The position numbers were made by a program, and so were the translations under genes. From an uncultured Collinsella sp. (lineage in GTDB: Bacteria > Actinomycetota > Coriobacteriia > Coriobacteriales > Coriobacteriaceae), in contig UQUL01000018.1 of NCBI GenBank assembly GCA_900544235.1, positions 1-41,002 of the forward strand: DNA of 41,002 bases, read 5' to 3'. The notes under the pieces were generated by a model, which had not been told where the DNA came from, did not search any database, and saw only the letters and a program-made list of their open reading frames with translations. Below are positions 15,588-24,041 of this stretch, piece by piece; position 1 is the first letter of the stretch; each line of letters starts with the position of its first letter.

Positions 15588-16485
15588 TGCAAAGAAACGT
15601 GGAGGATTGGGACGTGGACTCAATGCTTTGGTCTCAGAGGCCGAGTATGAGACCGGTGGTTCGGCTACATCGGCTGCAAATACCGCATCTGAAACAAAAC
15701 TACCTATTGAAGATATCGTTCCCAACCCTAATCAGCCACGAATTCATTTTAACGAAACCGAACTTCGAGAGTTAAGCGAGTCAATCCAAGAACACGGCGT
15801 TTTGCAGCCGCTTTTGGTTCGCAAGCATGGAAACGGCTATGAGATCATTGCTGGTGAGCGTCGTTACCAAGCCTCAAAGCTTGCTGGTCTTGAGGAACTG
15901 CCTGTCATCATTAAAGATGTTAATGATGAAGAGATGCTTGCTCTTGCACTTATCGAAAACCTTCAGCGTTCTGATCTGAATCCTGTCGAAGAGGCTAAGG
16001 GCTATCGCCAGCTCATAGATGCCAGCGGTATGACCCAGGAGGCATTGTCAAAGGCTGTAAGCAAGTCACGCTCTGCAATTACAAACTCGCTACGCCTTCT
16101 TGATCTTCCCGAAGTTGTTCAGCAGATGATATTTGAGGGCAAACTTACTGCTGGTCATGCACGTGCGATTCTTGCAGTTCCCTATGAGGATGCTCGAATT
16201 CGACTTGCTGAGAAGGTTGTTGCAGAGGGCCTTTCCGTAAGAGCGACAGAAAATCTTGCTCCGTTGTTTTCTGCCGGAGAGACACCTAAGACTCCGAGGC
16301 CTGCAACGCCTCAGTCTTTTAAAAAGGCTGCCCGCGTGCTTCGTCAGGTTTTTAATACCAACGTGCGTGTGAAGAGCTCGCGAGGAAAGAATAAGATTGA
16401 GATTGAGTTTAAAGACGAGGAAGAGCTCTCTCGTATTCTTGGCGAAATGATTCAGTTTGATCAAGGAGACCAAGATGAGGAATAA
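15580..16485 (+). CDS. parB: Chromosome-partitioning protein ParB (Spo0J), CTPase clamp
   Basis: CTP-dependent DNA clamp that loads at parS and spreads along DNA. The 301-residue product begins with the basic ParA-stimulating segment (KKRGGLGRGL), followed by NPNQPR, the CTP-binding GERRYQA at 92-98, ENLQRSDLNPVEEA, a helix-turn-helix (MTQEALSKAVSKSRSAITN) that reads parS, and a C-terminal dimer domain (FNTNVRVKSS...KIEIEF). GTG start inside the parA end. Sits next to three perfect parS sites. Confidence 0.97.
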   Translation: MPSAKKRGGLGRGLNALVSEAEYETGGSATSAANTASETKLPIEDIVPNPNQPRIHFNETELRELSESIQEHGVLQPLLVRKHGNGYEIIAGERRYQASKLAGLEELPVIIKDVNDEEMLALALIENLQRSDLNPVEEAKGYRQLIDASGMTQEALSKAVSKSRSAITNSLRLLDLPEVVQQMIFEGKLTAGHARAILAVPYEDARIRLAEKVVAEGLSVRATENLAPLFSAGETPKTPRPATPQSFKKAARVLRQVFNTNVRVKSSRGKNKIEIEFKDEEELSRILGEMIQFDQGDQDEE

Positions 16486-16729
16486 GATTTTGACTGCGAT
16501 TGCATTGGCGACGACTGTCGCGGCTGGCGCCTTTGCTGGCTATAAGATCGCGACAGACGATAAGCTTCGAGGTCGTTTGATTCGTGGTGCGCAGGATATC
16601 GTCGATACTTCCAAGAAGAAAATGGATGTTATGACAGAAGATGTTGCTATGCGTACTGCTCAGGTAACGAAGAATCCAAAGATTAATCAAGGTTGGGTTA
16701 GCAACCAATGGGAAAATGTAGGCTATTAG
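16475..16729 (+). CDS. Small single-helix membrane protein overlapping parB
   Basis: An 84-residue protein with a hydrophobic N-terminal helix (residues ~5-25, ILTAIALATTVAAGAFAGY) followed by a charged, mainly helical soluble part, a layout like YtxH-type small proteins. ATG at 16475 overlaps the end of parB by 11 bp, with AAGGAG six bases upstream, so it is translated with parAB. Its place suggests a membrane link for the partition complex, but that is only a guess. No recognised family. The TTAGGTACCTAA palindrome begins at its stop codon. Confidence 0.75.
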   Translation: MRNKILTAIALATTVAAGAFAGYKIATDDKLRGRLIRGAQDIVDTSKKKMDVMTEDVAMRTAQVTKNPKINQGWVSNQWENVGY

Positions 16730-16737
16730 GTACCTAA
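16726..16737. repeat. Perfect 12-bp palindrome TTAGGTACCTAA, copy 2
   Basis: Identical to 13222-13233 and overlapping the stop codon of the small gene after parB. Both copies are followed by C. It lies 22 bp before a terminator hairpin. Confidence 0.5.
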
Positions 16738-16758
16738 CAATTACCCAGTATATTTTGA

Positions 16759-16799
16759 AGGGTCCTTGTCTGATTCACGAGACAAGGACCCCTTATTTT
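16759..16799 (+). terminator. Terminator of the rsmG-parA-parB unit
   Basis: A 12-bp perfect stem (16760-16771 with 16780-16791, loop 8 nt) followed by CTTATTTT. It ends the rightward transcript before the leftward rlmN. Confidence 0.85.
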
Positions 16800-16854
16800 G
16801 CCCGTAAAAAATGGGACCAGTAGCAACAAAGTTAAAATTGCGGTCAATAAATGA

Positions 16855-16891
16855 AACAGTCCCGGTTGCATATCCTGCAGCCGGGACTGTT
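16855..16891 (-). terminator. Probable terminator of rlmN
   Basis: A 16-bp stem with one G-T pair (16855-16870 with 16876-16891, loop of five) downstream of rlmN on the minus strand, followed there by TCATTTATTG, a broken T-tract. The stem is strong and the tail weak. Confidence 0.6.
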
Positions 16892-16894
16892 CGA

Positions 16895-16910
16895 TGTTTC
16901 ACATGAAACG
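16895..16910. other. parS-like site (two mismatches) between rlmN and the parB unit
   Basis: TGTTTCACATGAAACG differs from parS at positions 9 and 16. It is 2.1 kb from the perfect cluster, next to the rlmN terminator hairpin. Could be a secondary ParB site. Confidence 0.45.
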
Positions 16911-16928
16911 TTTTGGGGTGCGACTCCC

Positions 16929-17981
16929 TTATGCGTTCTTCTGGACTTTGAAGCGCTGCTTCAGCTGTCCGCAAGCGGCGTCAATATCGTTACCACGGGA
17001 GTTGCGAATCGTGGTCTCGATGCCACGGGACTCAAGACGACGCTGAAGATCCTCAACCTTATGAATCGGCGACGGCTTGAGCGGGCTGCCCTCGATGTCG
17101 TTAAGCTGAATCAGGTTAACGTGGCACAGCGTTCCCTCGCAGAAGTCGCAGAGCGCCTGCATCTCGGGATTCGTATCGTTGACGCCTTCGATCATGGCAT
17201 ACTCATAGGTCGGGCGGCGACCAGTCTTCTCGGTGTAGAGCTGAAGCGCCTCGTGAAGGCGAAGCAGCGTGTACTTCTTAACACCGGGCATGAGCTTATT
17301 GCGCGTCGACTGAATGGCGGAATGCAGGGAAACGGCAAGCGTGAACTGCTCAGGGATGTCGGCAAATTTGCGAATACCGGGAATAACGCCACTGGTAGAG
17401 ACCGTGAGGTGACGAGCGCCGATACCGATGCCATCGGGGTCGTTGAGGATTCGCAGCGCCTTGAGGACCTCGTCATAGTTGGCAAACGGCTCGCCCTGGC
17501 CCATGAAGACAACGCTCGTGGCGCGCTCGCCAAAGTCGTTGGATACATGAAGTACCTGGTCGACGATCTCTTGAGCGGTCAGAGAACGCTTGAGGCCGTT
17601 GAGACCGGTAGCGCAAAAGGCGCAGCCCATGCCACAGCCTGCCTGGGTGGAAACGCAGACGGAAAGCTTGTTACGACGGGGCATACCGACGGTCTCGACG
17701 GAAATGCCGTCGTGGTACTCGAGCAGGTACTTGCGAGAGCCATCTTTGGAAACCTGCTTGGTAAGTTCAGTGGGCGTGTCAAAGGCAAAAGCCTCTTTAA
17801 GCTGCTCGCGGAAAGCCTTGGGAAGGTTGGTCATATCGTCAAACGAACAAACGTTCTTTTCAAAGACCCATTCGATGAGCTGCTTCGCGCGGAAAGCGGG
17901 CTGGCCAAGTTCGGCCACGAGCTCGCGAATATCGTTTTGGCTCAAGTCGCGAATGTCCTGAGATTTAGTCCTGGGATTCAT
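16929..17981 (-). CDS. rlmN: 23S rRNA / tRNA adenine-C2 methyltransferase RlmN
   Basis: Radical-SAM enzyme that methylates A2503 of 23S rRNA and A37 of some tRNAs. The 350-residue protein has the 4Fe-4S cluster cysteines Cys116, Cys120 and Cys123 (GCGMGCAFC), a second Cys109 just before them, and the methyl-carrying Cys337 in NSRGNDIDAACGQL, matching E. coli residues with constant offset in the N-terminal part. GQGEPFANYD and VSTSGVIPGI are also typical. ATG start with AAAGG upstream. It is divergent from ddl across an 85-bp gap. Confidence 0.97.
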   Translation of the reverse strand: MNPRTKSQDIRDLSQNDIRELVAELGQPAFRAKQLIEWVFEKNVCSFDDMTNLPKAFREQLKEAFAFDTPTELTKQVSKDGSRKYLLEYHDGISVETVGMPRRNKLSVCVSTQAGCGMGCAFCATGLNGLKRSLTAQEIVDQVLHVSNDFGERATSVVFMGQGEPFANYDEVLKALRILNDPDGIGIGARHLTVSTSGVIPGIRKFADIPEQFTLAVSLHSAIQSTRNKLMPGVKKYTLLRLHEALQLYTEKTGRRPTYEYAMIEGVNDTNPEMQALCDFCEGTLCHVNLIQLNDIEGSPLKPSPIHKVEDLQRRLESRGIETTIRNSRGNDIDAACGQLKQRFKVQKNA

Positions 17982-18066
17982 GGAAGCCTTTCGATTTTGG
18001 GGAAACGTAGAGGGTATCGCTACAATATGGTATCAGCTGCAGAAATTATAGAGGAGGAGTCTGCCC

Positions 18067-19032
18067 ATGCCGGGTAAAAGCCTAGAGAACATGCACGTAG
18101 CGGTCTTGGCGGGCGGTCATTCCGCCGAGCGCGAGATCTCGCTCAATTCGGGAAAGAACGTTGTGGTGGCACTGAAGGAAGCCGGCTACACCTCGGTGGA
18201 GCTGCTCGACACGGCCGCCGATGACTTTATGGTAACCATGGCGACCGGCGGCTTTGACGTGGCATTTATCGCCATGCACGGCGCCGGCGGTGAGGATGGC
18301 GCCATGCAGGGTGCCATGGAGACCCTGGGTATCCCCTACACGGCCTCGGGCGTGCTTGCCAGCGCCTGCGGTGCCGACAAGGAGGTCTCTAAGCTCCTGT
18401 ACGCCAAGGCGGGCATTCCCGTTGCCCCCGGCCTCGCGCTCGAGGTGGGCGATGAAGTCGATATCGATCATATCGTCGAGGTTTGTGGCGAGCGCTGCTT
18501 TGTGAAGCCGGCCGTCAACGGTTCCAGCTATGGCATTTCCCTGGTCCATGAGCCCTCCGAGCTGCCCGCGGCAATCGCCAAGGCGTTTGGGTACGGCGAC
18601 AAAGTGCTGGTCGAGAAGTGCATCGAGGGTACCGAGATCACCGTCGGCGTATACGGCGAAGATGACGTGCGCGCTCTGCCGATTGTCGAGATTCGTAAGC
18701 CCAAGGACTGCGAGTTCTACGATCTGGACGTGAAGTATATCGACCCTACGGACATCCATCGCATTCCGGCGCAGATTTCACCCGAGAATTACGCTCGCGC
18801 TCAGGAGCTTGCCTGCGCCGCCCACAAGGCCCTCGGTTGCCTGGGTATCTCGCGCAGCGACTTTATTGTGAGCGAGGACGGTCCCGTTATCCTCGAGACC
18901 AATACCATTCCCGGCATGACCGATACGTCGCTGTATCCGGATGAGATCCGCCACACAGACGACATGACGTTCCCGCAGGTCTGTGACAGCCTGATCCGTA
19001 TGGGTCTTCGCCGAGCGGGCATTGCATGCTAA
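18067..19032 (+). CDS. ddl: D-alanine--D-alanine ligase
   Basis: ATP-grasp enzyme that joins two D-Ala for peptidoglycan precursors in the cytosol. The 321-residue protein has HGAGGEDGAMQG, GSSYGISLV, and the metal ligands Asp265, Glu277 and Asn279 (ETNTIPGMT). Tyr224 in EFYDLDVKY corresponds to E. coli DdlB Tyr216, the residue associated with D-Ala-D-Ala rather than D-Ala-D-Lac formation, so ordinary vancomycin-sensitive precursors are predicted. ATG start with GAGGAGG upstream. The 3' end overlaps dinG by 7 bp. A possible -10 TACAAT is at 18021. Confidence 0.96.
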   Translation: MPGKSLENMHVAVLAGGHSAEREISLNSGKNVVVALKEAGYTSVELLDTAADDFMVTMATGGFDVAFIAMHGAGGEDGAMQGAMETLGIPYTASGVLASACGADKEVSKLLYAKAGIPVAPGLALEVGDEVDIDHIVEVCGERCFVKPAVNGSSYGISLVHEPSELPAAIAKAFGYGDKVLVEKCIEGTEITVGVYGEDDVRALPIVEIRKPKDCEFYDLDVKYIDPTDIHRIPAQISPENYARAQELACAAHKALGCLGISRSDFIVSEDGPVILETNTIPGMTDTSLYPDEIRHTDDMTFPQVCDSLIRMGLRRAGIAC

Positions 19033-21920
19033 TCGAGGACGCGGTTTCGTCAGGAACGCCGCAGTTTGTCATCGACTCCTATGCCACGCTTGCCGAACGT
19101 GCCAAAACGCAGTCCTTCGGCCTCATCGAGGAAGATGTGATTGTCCTCGATACCGAGACCACAGGTCTTTCGGTGCAGGACAACGAGCTGATCGAGATCT
19201 CGGCGGCCCGTCTTTCGGGCCGCGAGATCGTCGACCGCTTCGATACCTTCGTGCATCCCAAGCAGCTGATTCCCGCCGAGATTACCGAGCTCACGAGCAT
19301 TACAAATGCCGATGTGGCAGATGCCCCGTCGGCCGTTGAGGCCGTCGCCGCTCTCGCCGATTTTGTCGGTGGTTGCCCGGTGATCGCACATAACGCCACG
19401 TTCGACCGCTCGTTTATCGAGTCGGTCAAAGGCGGCGTCAACGTGAGCGATATTTGGATCGATTCGCTGGCGCTGTCGCGCATCGCGCTACCGCGCCTAG
19501 CCTCGCACAAGCTGTCTTTTATGGCCGATCTGTTTGGCTGTGACTCGGTATCACACCGTGCCAATGCCGATGTCGACGCCCTGTGCGGCGTATGGCGCGT
19601 ATTGCTCGTGGCACTCACCGACTTGCCCCAGGGCCTCATGGCGCGCCTAGCCGACATGCATCCGGACGTGCCTTGGTCCTATCGTCCTATCTTCTCGTTC
19701 TTGGCGGGGCAGAACCCTGGTTCTATCTTCTCTCTCAGCGCCGCTCGTGCTGACGTTCTCAAGGCCGATCGCGCCGACGATCGGGTGGACGCCGACGAAC
19801 TGCCGGTCCTCAAGATGCCGAGTCGTGAGGAGATTGAGGCGGACTATGCGCCAGGTGGCCTGGTCAATCGCATGTATCCCACTTACGAGCCGCGTGATGA
19901 GCAGATCGCGATGGCGCTCGAGGTCCGCGATGCGCTGGTCACGGGCACTCATCGTGTAATTGAGGCGGGCACAGGCGTCGGCAAATCGATAGCCTATCTG
20001 GTGCCTTTTGCCGAGGCAGCACGCCGTAACAACATCACGGTTGGTATTGCGACCAAATCGAACAATCTTGCAGACCAGCTCATGTACCATGAGCTGCCAA
20101 AACTTGCCGAGCAAGTGGAAGGTGGTCTGTCATTTTGCGCTCTCAAGGGGTATGACCACTATCCGTGCCTGCGCAAACTTGAGCGCATGAGCCGCGGCCA
20201 GGTCGAGATTACCACCAAGCGCGATCCGGCGGACACGCTCACGGCGGTCGCGGTCATTATGGCGTACGTTTGCCAATCAGCCGATGGCGACCTCGACTCA
20301 CTTGGCATTCGGTGGCGCAGCGTCAACCGCCCCGACTTTACGACGGCCTCGCGCGAGTGTGCTCGTCGCCTCTGCCCGTTTTTCCCTGATAAATGTTTGG
20401 TCCACGGCGCTCGCCGTCGTGCGGCGCATGCCGATGTGGTGGTCACCAACCATTCCCTGCTGTTCCGCAATGTTACGGCCGAGGGCAGGATTTTGCCTCC
20501 GATTCGTCATTGGGTAATCGACGAGGCTCATTCTATCGAGCGCGAGGCGCGCCGTCAGTGGGCGCGCGTGGTGTCGGCGGACGAATCACGCGTTCTGTTT
20601 GAGCGCCTGGGTGGCTCGAGCACCGGTGCGCTAAGCCAAGTCTCCCGTGATTTGGCAACCTCTGAGGGCTCTACGCTCTATCTGGGCCTTACTGCCAAGG
20701 CGACGTCGACGGTTGCGCGCGCGAGCATGGCAATCGCCGACGTGTTCGATGGCGTTCGCGAGCTCGGCCGCCGTGCCCGTGGGGGTTATGACAATGCCAA
20801 TCTATGGATTGGCCCCGAGCTGCGCGAATCTGACGACTGGCATGATTTCTTACCGTCGGCCTACACTGCCATCGACGCATTGGAACAAGCTGACAAGAGC
20901 GTCGACGCGCTGGTGCAAGCCGTCGCCGCCGACAAGCCCGAGGTTGTTGTCGACCTGGGCGATATCTCGCGCCGCTTGAACGAGCTGGCCGAGAACCTCA
21001 AACTCATCATTGACGGCACCGATGAACACTACGTGTATTCGCTGCAGGTCAATCGCAGGTTGCGCGCCGGCGGAGAGTCAATGACCGCAGAGCGCATCGA
21101 CATTGGCGAGGCCTTGGCAACCGAGTGGCTGCCCGAGGTTCACACGGCTATCTTTGCCTCGGCGACCATGACGGTGTCCAAAAGCTTTGAACACTTTAAC
21201 CACGCGGTCGGCCTCGATCGCATCGGTGCTTCAACATCCTCATCGTTGCACTTGGACTCGAGCTACGACTTCGATTCGAACATGGCTGTAGTCGTTGCGG
21301 GCGATATTCCCGATCCGCGCGATCGTGAGAGCTATCTTACGGCGCTCGAGCGCGTGCTGGTCGACGCCCATCTTGCCATGGGCGGATCGGTGCTCACACT
21401 GTTCACCAATCGGCGCGACATGGAAGACCTGTACGCCCGCGTTGAGCCCAAGATGGCCCGTGCGGGTCTGGAGCTCAACTGCCAGCAGCGCAACTCATCT
21501 CCTCGTCGCCTGCGCGACCGGTTTATCAACGAGCCGACCTCGTCGCTTTTTGCTCTTAAGGCCTTTTGGGAGGGATTCGACGCCAGCGGCGAGACGCTGC
21601 GCTGCGTCATCATTCCCAAGCTGCCGTTCTCGAGCCCTACGGACCCGCTCTCGTGCGAGCGCAACCTGCGCGAAGACCGCGCTTGGGTGCGCTATTCGCT
21701 GCCCGAGGCGGTGCTCGAGGTCAAGCAGGCGGCCGGCCGCCTTATCCGCTCGTCGACCGATTGCGGCGTGCTGATTCTGGCCGACCCGCGCCTGGTGACG
21801 AAGGGCTACGGAAAGAAGTTCTTAACGTCGCTGCCCACGAGCTCCTACCAGCGCATCGAATCGGCGCAGATCGGGCACTATCTGCAACTGTGGCGCGCAC
21901 GCCACGAGCGGCGGCGCTAA
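19026..21920 (+). CDS. dinG: DinG-type helicase fused to a DnaQ-like 3'-5' exonuclease
   Basis: A 964-residue fusion. The first ~190 residues are a DEDD exonuclease (Asp42 and Glu44 in DTETTGL, AHNATFDRSF, and HRANADVDA). The rest is a DinG/XPD-type superfamily 2 helicase: Walker A GTGVGKS at 315-321, four likely iron-sulfur cysteines at 381, 445, 450 and 457, DEAH at 499-502, and a late helicase motif KQAAGRLIRS. The layout is that of the exonuclease-helicase DinG of Firmicutes. It may unwind or degrade damaged or RNA-paired DNA. ATG overlaps the ddl stop. Its 3' end overlaps the convergent WYL gene by 4 bp. Confidence 0.93.
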   Translation: MLIEDAVSSGTPQFVIDSYATLAERAKTQSFGLIEEDVIVLDTETTGLSVQDNELIEISAARLSGREIVDRFDTFVHPKQLIPAEITELTSITNADVADAPSAVEAVAALADFVGGCPVIAHNATFDRSFIESVKGGVNVSDIWIDSLALSRIALPRLASHKLSFMADLFGCDSVSHRANADVDALCGVWRVLLVALTDLPQGLMARLADMHPDVPWSYRPIFSFLAGQNPGSIFSLSAARADVLKADRADDRVDADELPVLKMPSREEIEADYAPGGLVNRMYPTYEPRDEQIAMALEVRDALVTGTHRVIEAGTGVGKSIAYLVPFAEAARRNNITVGIATKSNNLADQLMYHELPKLAEQVEGGLSFCALKGYDHYPCLRKLERMSRGQVEITTKRDPADTLTAVAVIMAYVCQSADGDLDSLGIRWRSVNRPDFTTASRECARRLCPFFPDKCLVHGARRRAAHADVVVTNHSLLFRNVTAEGRILPPIRHWVIDEAHSIEREARRQWARVVSADESRVLFERLGGSSTGALSQVSRDLATSEGSTLYLGLTAKATSTVARASMAIADVFDGVRELGRRARGGYDNANLWIGPELRESDDWHDFLPSAYTAIDALEQADKSVDALVQAVAADKPEVVVDLGDISRRLNELAENLKLIIDGTDEHYVYSLQVNRRLRAGGESMTAERIDIGEALATEWLPEVHTAIFASATMTVSKSFEHFNHAVGLDRIGASTSSSLHLDSSYDFDSNMAVVVAGDIPDPRDRESYLTALERVLVDAHLAMGGSVLTLFTNRRDMEDLYARVEPKMARAGLELNCQQRNSSPRRLRDRFINEPTSSLFALKAFWEGFDASGETLRCVIIPKLPFSSPTDPLSCERNLREDRAWVRYSLPEAVLEVKQAAGRLIRSSTDCGVLILADPRLVTKGYGKKFLTSLPTSSYQRIESAQIGHYLQLWRARHERRR

Positions 21921-22834
21921 AGCGGACAGACGAGGGTTTTTGCCATATCGCACAGATGCTTTGACAGGGCGGGGTCATCCAAGATGTGGATGGCTCCGCC
22001 CGCTGCAATTATCTGGCTCAGTAGCCAACGCTCGGAGCCGTAATGCACGGTTACCGTTGCCATGTCTGCTCCGCTGCGCTCGATTAGGGTGATGCCGGCC
22101 CAGTCCAGATGCTCCGCCATATCGAATGGCATCAAGAGCTTTGCACTACGCTGCGTCCGGGCAAGGGAATCGTGGAGGGATGCGACGTCCGGTGCGTGAG
22201 GCACGACGGAGTCTTCCGTCAAGGCGAGTCCCTCGATTTTATCCATGCGATAGGTGCGCTGCTCATCGACCGCGATGTCCCAGGCAATCAGGTATGTTTG
22301 GTCGCCGTTTGCCGTAATGCGCAAGGGGTCGACCAGACGCTCGCGTGGCCATGCATCGTCCATCGAGCGATACGAGATGCGGCAGCGAACGCCGTCCTGA
22401 ATGGCGCAGCTCAGCTGCTGCCAGTGCGACCCGTGGTTGACGGTGTCAAGGACGCGCTGGTTATAGCCGAGCTCTTCGGGTAGAAGGGCATGTCGAATCC
22501 GAGCTGCCGTCTGCGGCTCGATCCCCAACGATTCAAGTTCATGGTTGAGCACAGCGCCCTCGGCGGCACTCAGGCGCAGCGGTAGTACACGCCCGGCGTC
22601 ACCGGTGAGGACCACACGCTCGCCGCGGCATTCGCAGATGATACGCGCGCCCGATTCTCGGTCCGCGAGCGTCGAGACGATCTCGAGAATCTCGTCGAGC
22701 GACACCCCCGTGATGCCAAAGCGACTGCAAATCTCGGTTCGTGTCATGCCGCTCTCGCCGGCGGCGTAGAGGGCCTCCATGATGTCGATGGCGCGCGAGA
22801 GTCTCTGCTCGCTGGTGAGTTTACGCACGGGCAT
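21917..22834 (-). CDS. WYL-domain transcriptional regulator, PafC-like
   Basis: A 305-residue regulator: an N-terminal winged helix (MTRTEICSRFGITGVSLDEI at ~29-48), a middle segment, and a WYL domain at ~145-215 (CRISYRSMDD, VDPLRITANGDQTYLIAWD, RTYRMDKIEGL) followed by a C-terminal WCX-like part. The ATG lies 14 bp inside the end of the upstream WYL gene, giving the tandem pair seen for PafB-PafC, which in mycobacteria activate DNA-damage genes independently of LexA. Target genes here are not known. It runs tail-to-tail into dinG, with overlapping stop codons. Confidence 0.85.
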   Translation of the reverse strand: MPVRKLTSEQRLSRAIDIMEALYAAGESGMTRTEICSRFGITGVSLDEILEIVSTLADRESGARIICECRGERVVLTGDAGRVLPLRLSAAEGAVLNHELESLGIEPQTAARIRHALLPEELGYNQRVLDTVNHGSHWQQLSCAIQDGVRCRISYRSMDDAWPRERLVDPLRITANGDQTYLIAWDIAVDEQRTYRMDKIEGLALTEDSVVPHAPDVASLHDSLARTQRSAKLLMPFDMAEHLDWAGITLIERSGADMATVTVHYGSERWLLSQIIAAGGAIHILDDPALSKHLCDMAKTLVCPL

Positions 22835-23843
22835 ACTCGTGCACCGTCCTTTCGATGAGGTGGTTCCACGCCTGCTTGAGCGATTTGGGGGCCATGGGCC
22901 TCATGCCGTCCATGGCGTGGGCCATGCAAAATGAGGCGGCGGCTTCAAGGTCACGCACGTCAACGGTCCAGGTCCATCCTGCATCGGTGTGTGCGAGCTC
23001 ACCTCGCCCACGCGTGAGGCCGTTGATCATATCGATCTGCGTCTGAGGGGCGAACGAGAACGTAGCTGCAACGGGCGGTCGGTCGGCAAAATCGAATTCA
23101 AAGAACAGATAGTCGTTGAGATTGAAGTCCGCAGGGATGGCGTAGGCCTTCGAAGGACGCCAAGCGCGAACGATACGGTCACAGCGGAATGTCCTGATGT
23201 CGTCGGTGGCATTGTCGAGGCCGCAGAAATACGCCACGCCCTCGCGCTCGAACATGCCGTAGACGCGGACGGTACGCTCTTTCTGCTCGCCGCGTCCGTT
23301 CTGATATAAAAATCGCAGCGCACAACGCTCGGCAAAGGCGCTCCAAACCGCATCGACGGTGGGAGAGCGGCTGATCGGCGCCTCGTCTACCGTCGTCCTG
23401 CCGGTGAGATAGGCAATCTTGGAGCGAATATCGGCAAGCGGTGCGGCAAAAGTGGATGAGCCGGCCGCTAGTGTCTGGTCGATGGCGTTGAGCAGGATAT
23501 CGGCGTCGTCTGCGGTAATGAGGCCGCCTGCCGCAAACGTGTGCTCGCGGTCGATTGTCCACGAGCTTTCCTCGGTCTCCTGCGCGCCGGTGGGGCGAAC
23601 CTCCTTGATTAAGATGCCGCGTTCGAGCAGCTTGTCACGATCGCGTCGAAACTTGCGCTTATCCGAGTCGATATTGCCCGAGCCATATCCCAGGTCAGAA
23701 TCCAAGACGATCTGCTCGGTCGTCAGCGGTTCGGGGGAGCTATTGAGCACAAAGAAAAGATTGAGGATGCGCTGAGCCGTTTTATCGAAACTGGGCTCCG
23801 AATTTCCCTTTTTAATTGTCTCGGTCGTGTCGCTTGCCGTCAT
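22821..23843 (-). CDS. WYL-domain transcriptional regulator, PafB-like
   Basis: A 340-residue regulator, first gene of the pair. Residues ~20-75 form a winged helix (AQRILNLFFVLNSSPEPLTTEQI then SDKRKFRRDRDKLLERGI, split by a variable loop). A WYL domain occupies ~175-235 (ALRFLYQNGRGEQKERTVRVYGMFEREGVAYFCGLD, FRCDRIVRAW). The C-terminal part ends in a region like the WCX extension. ATG start with GAGG about 7 bases upstream. WYL domains bind single-stranded DNA or nucleotides in studied cases, so a DNA-damage sensing role is plausible by family only. Confidence 0.85.
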   Translation of the reverse strand: MTASDTTETIKKGNSEPSFDKTAQRILNLFFVLNSSPEPLTTEQIVLDSDLGYGSGNIDSDKRKFRRDRDKLLERGILIKEVRPTGAQETEESSWTIDREHTFAAGGLITADDADILLNAIDQTLAAGSSTFAAPLADIRSKIAYLTGRTTVDEAPISRSPTVDAVWSAFAERCALRFLYQNGRGEQKERTVRVYGMFEREGVAYFCGLDNATDDIRTFRCDRIVRAWRPSKAYAIPADFNLNDYLFFEFDFADRPPVAATFSFAPQTQIDMINGLTRGRGELAHTDAGWTWTVDVRDLEAAASFCMAHAMDGMRPMAPKSLKQAWNHLIERTVHEYARA

Positions 23844-24041
23844 AGAGTCCTCGCATGAGAAGGTGGTTTGCTGCCATGATTTTAGTCCGATATGGAGATT
23901 AGGCTATATCCTTGTCCGCTCGGGGCGTTAAGATGGCCCGAATTCGGTCGTTTGCGCTCGCTCGGGGTATACTTTCGACTATATACGGTTCTAATGTGCA
24001 TGCATTGGGCCTATTTGTCGGATTATGGATGTGGAGCGCAC

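Noticed and set aside
18021..18026. TACAAT as the ddl promoter -10
   Set aside because: The -35 position has no recognisable box; mentioned only in the ddl entry.
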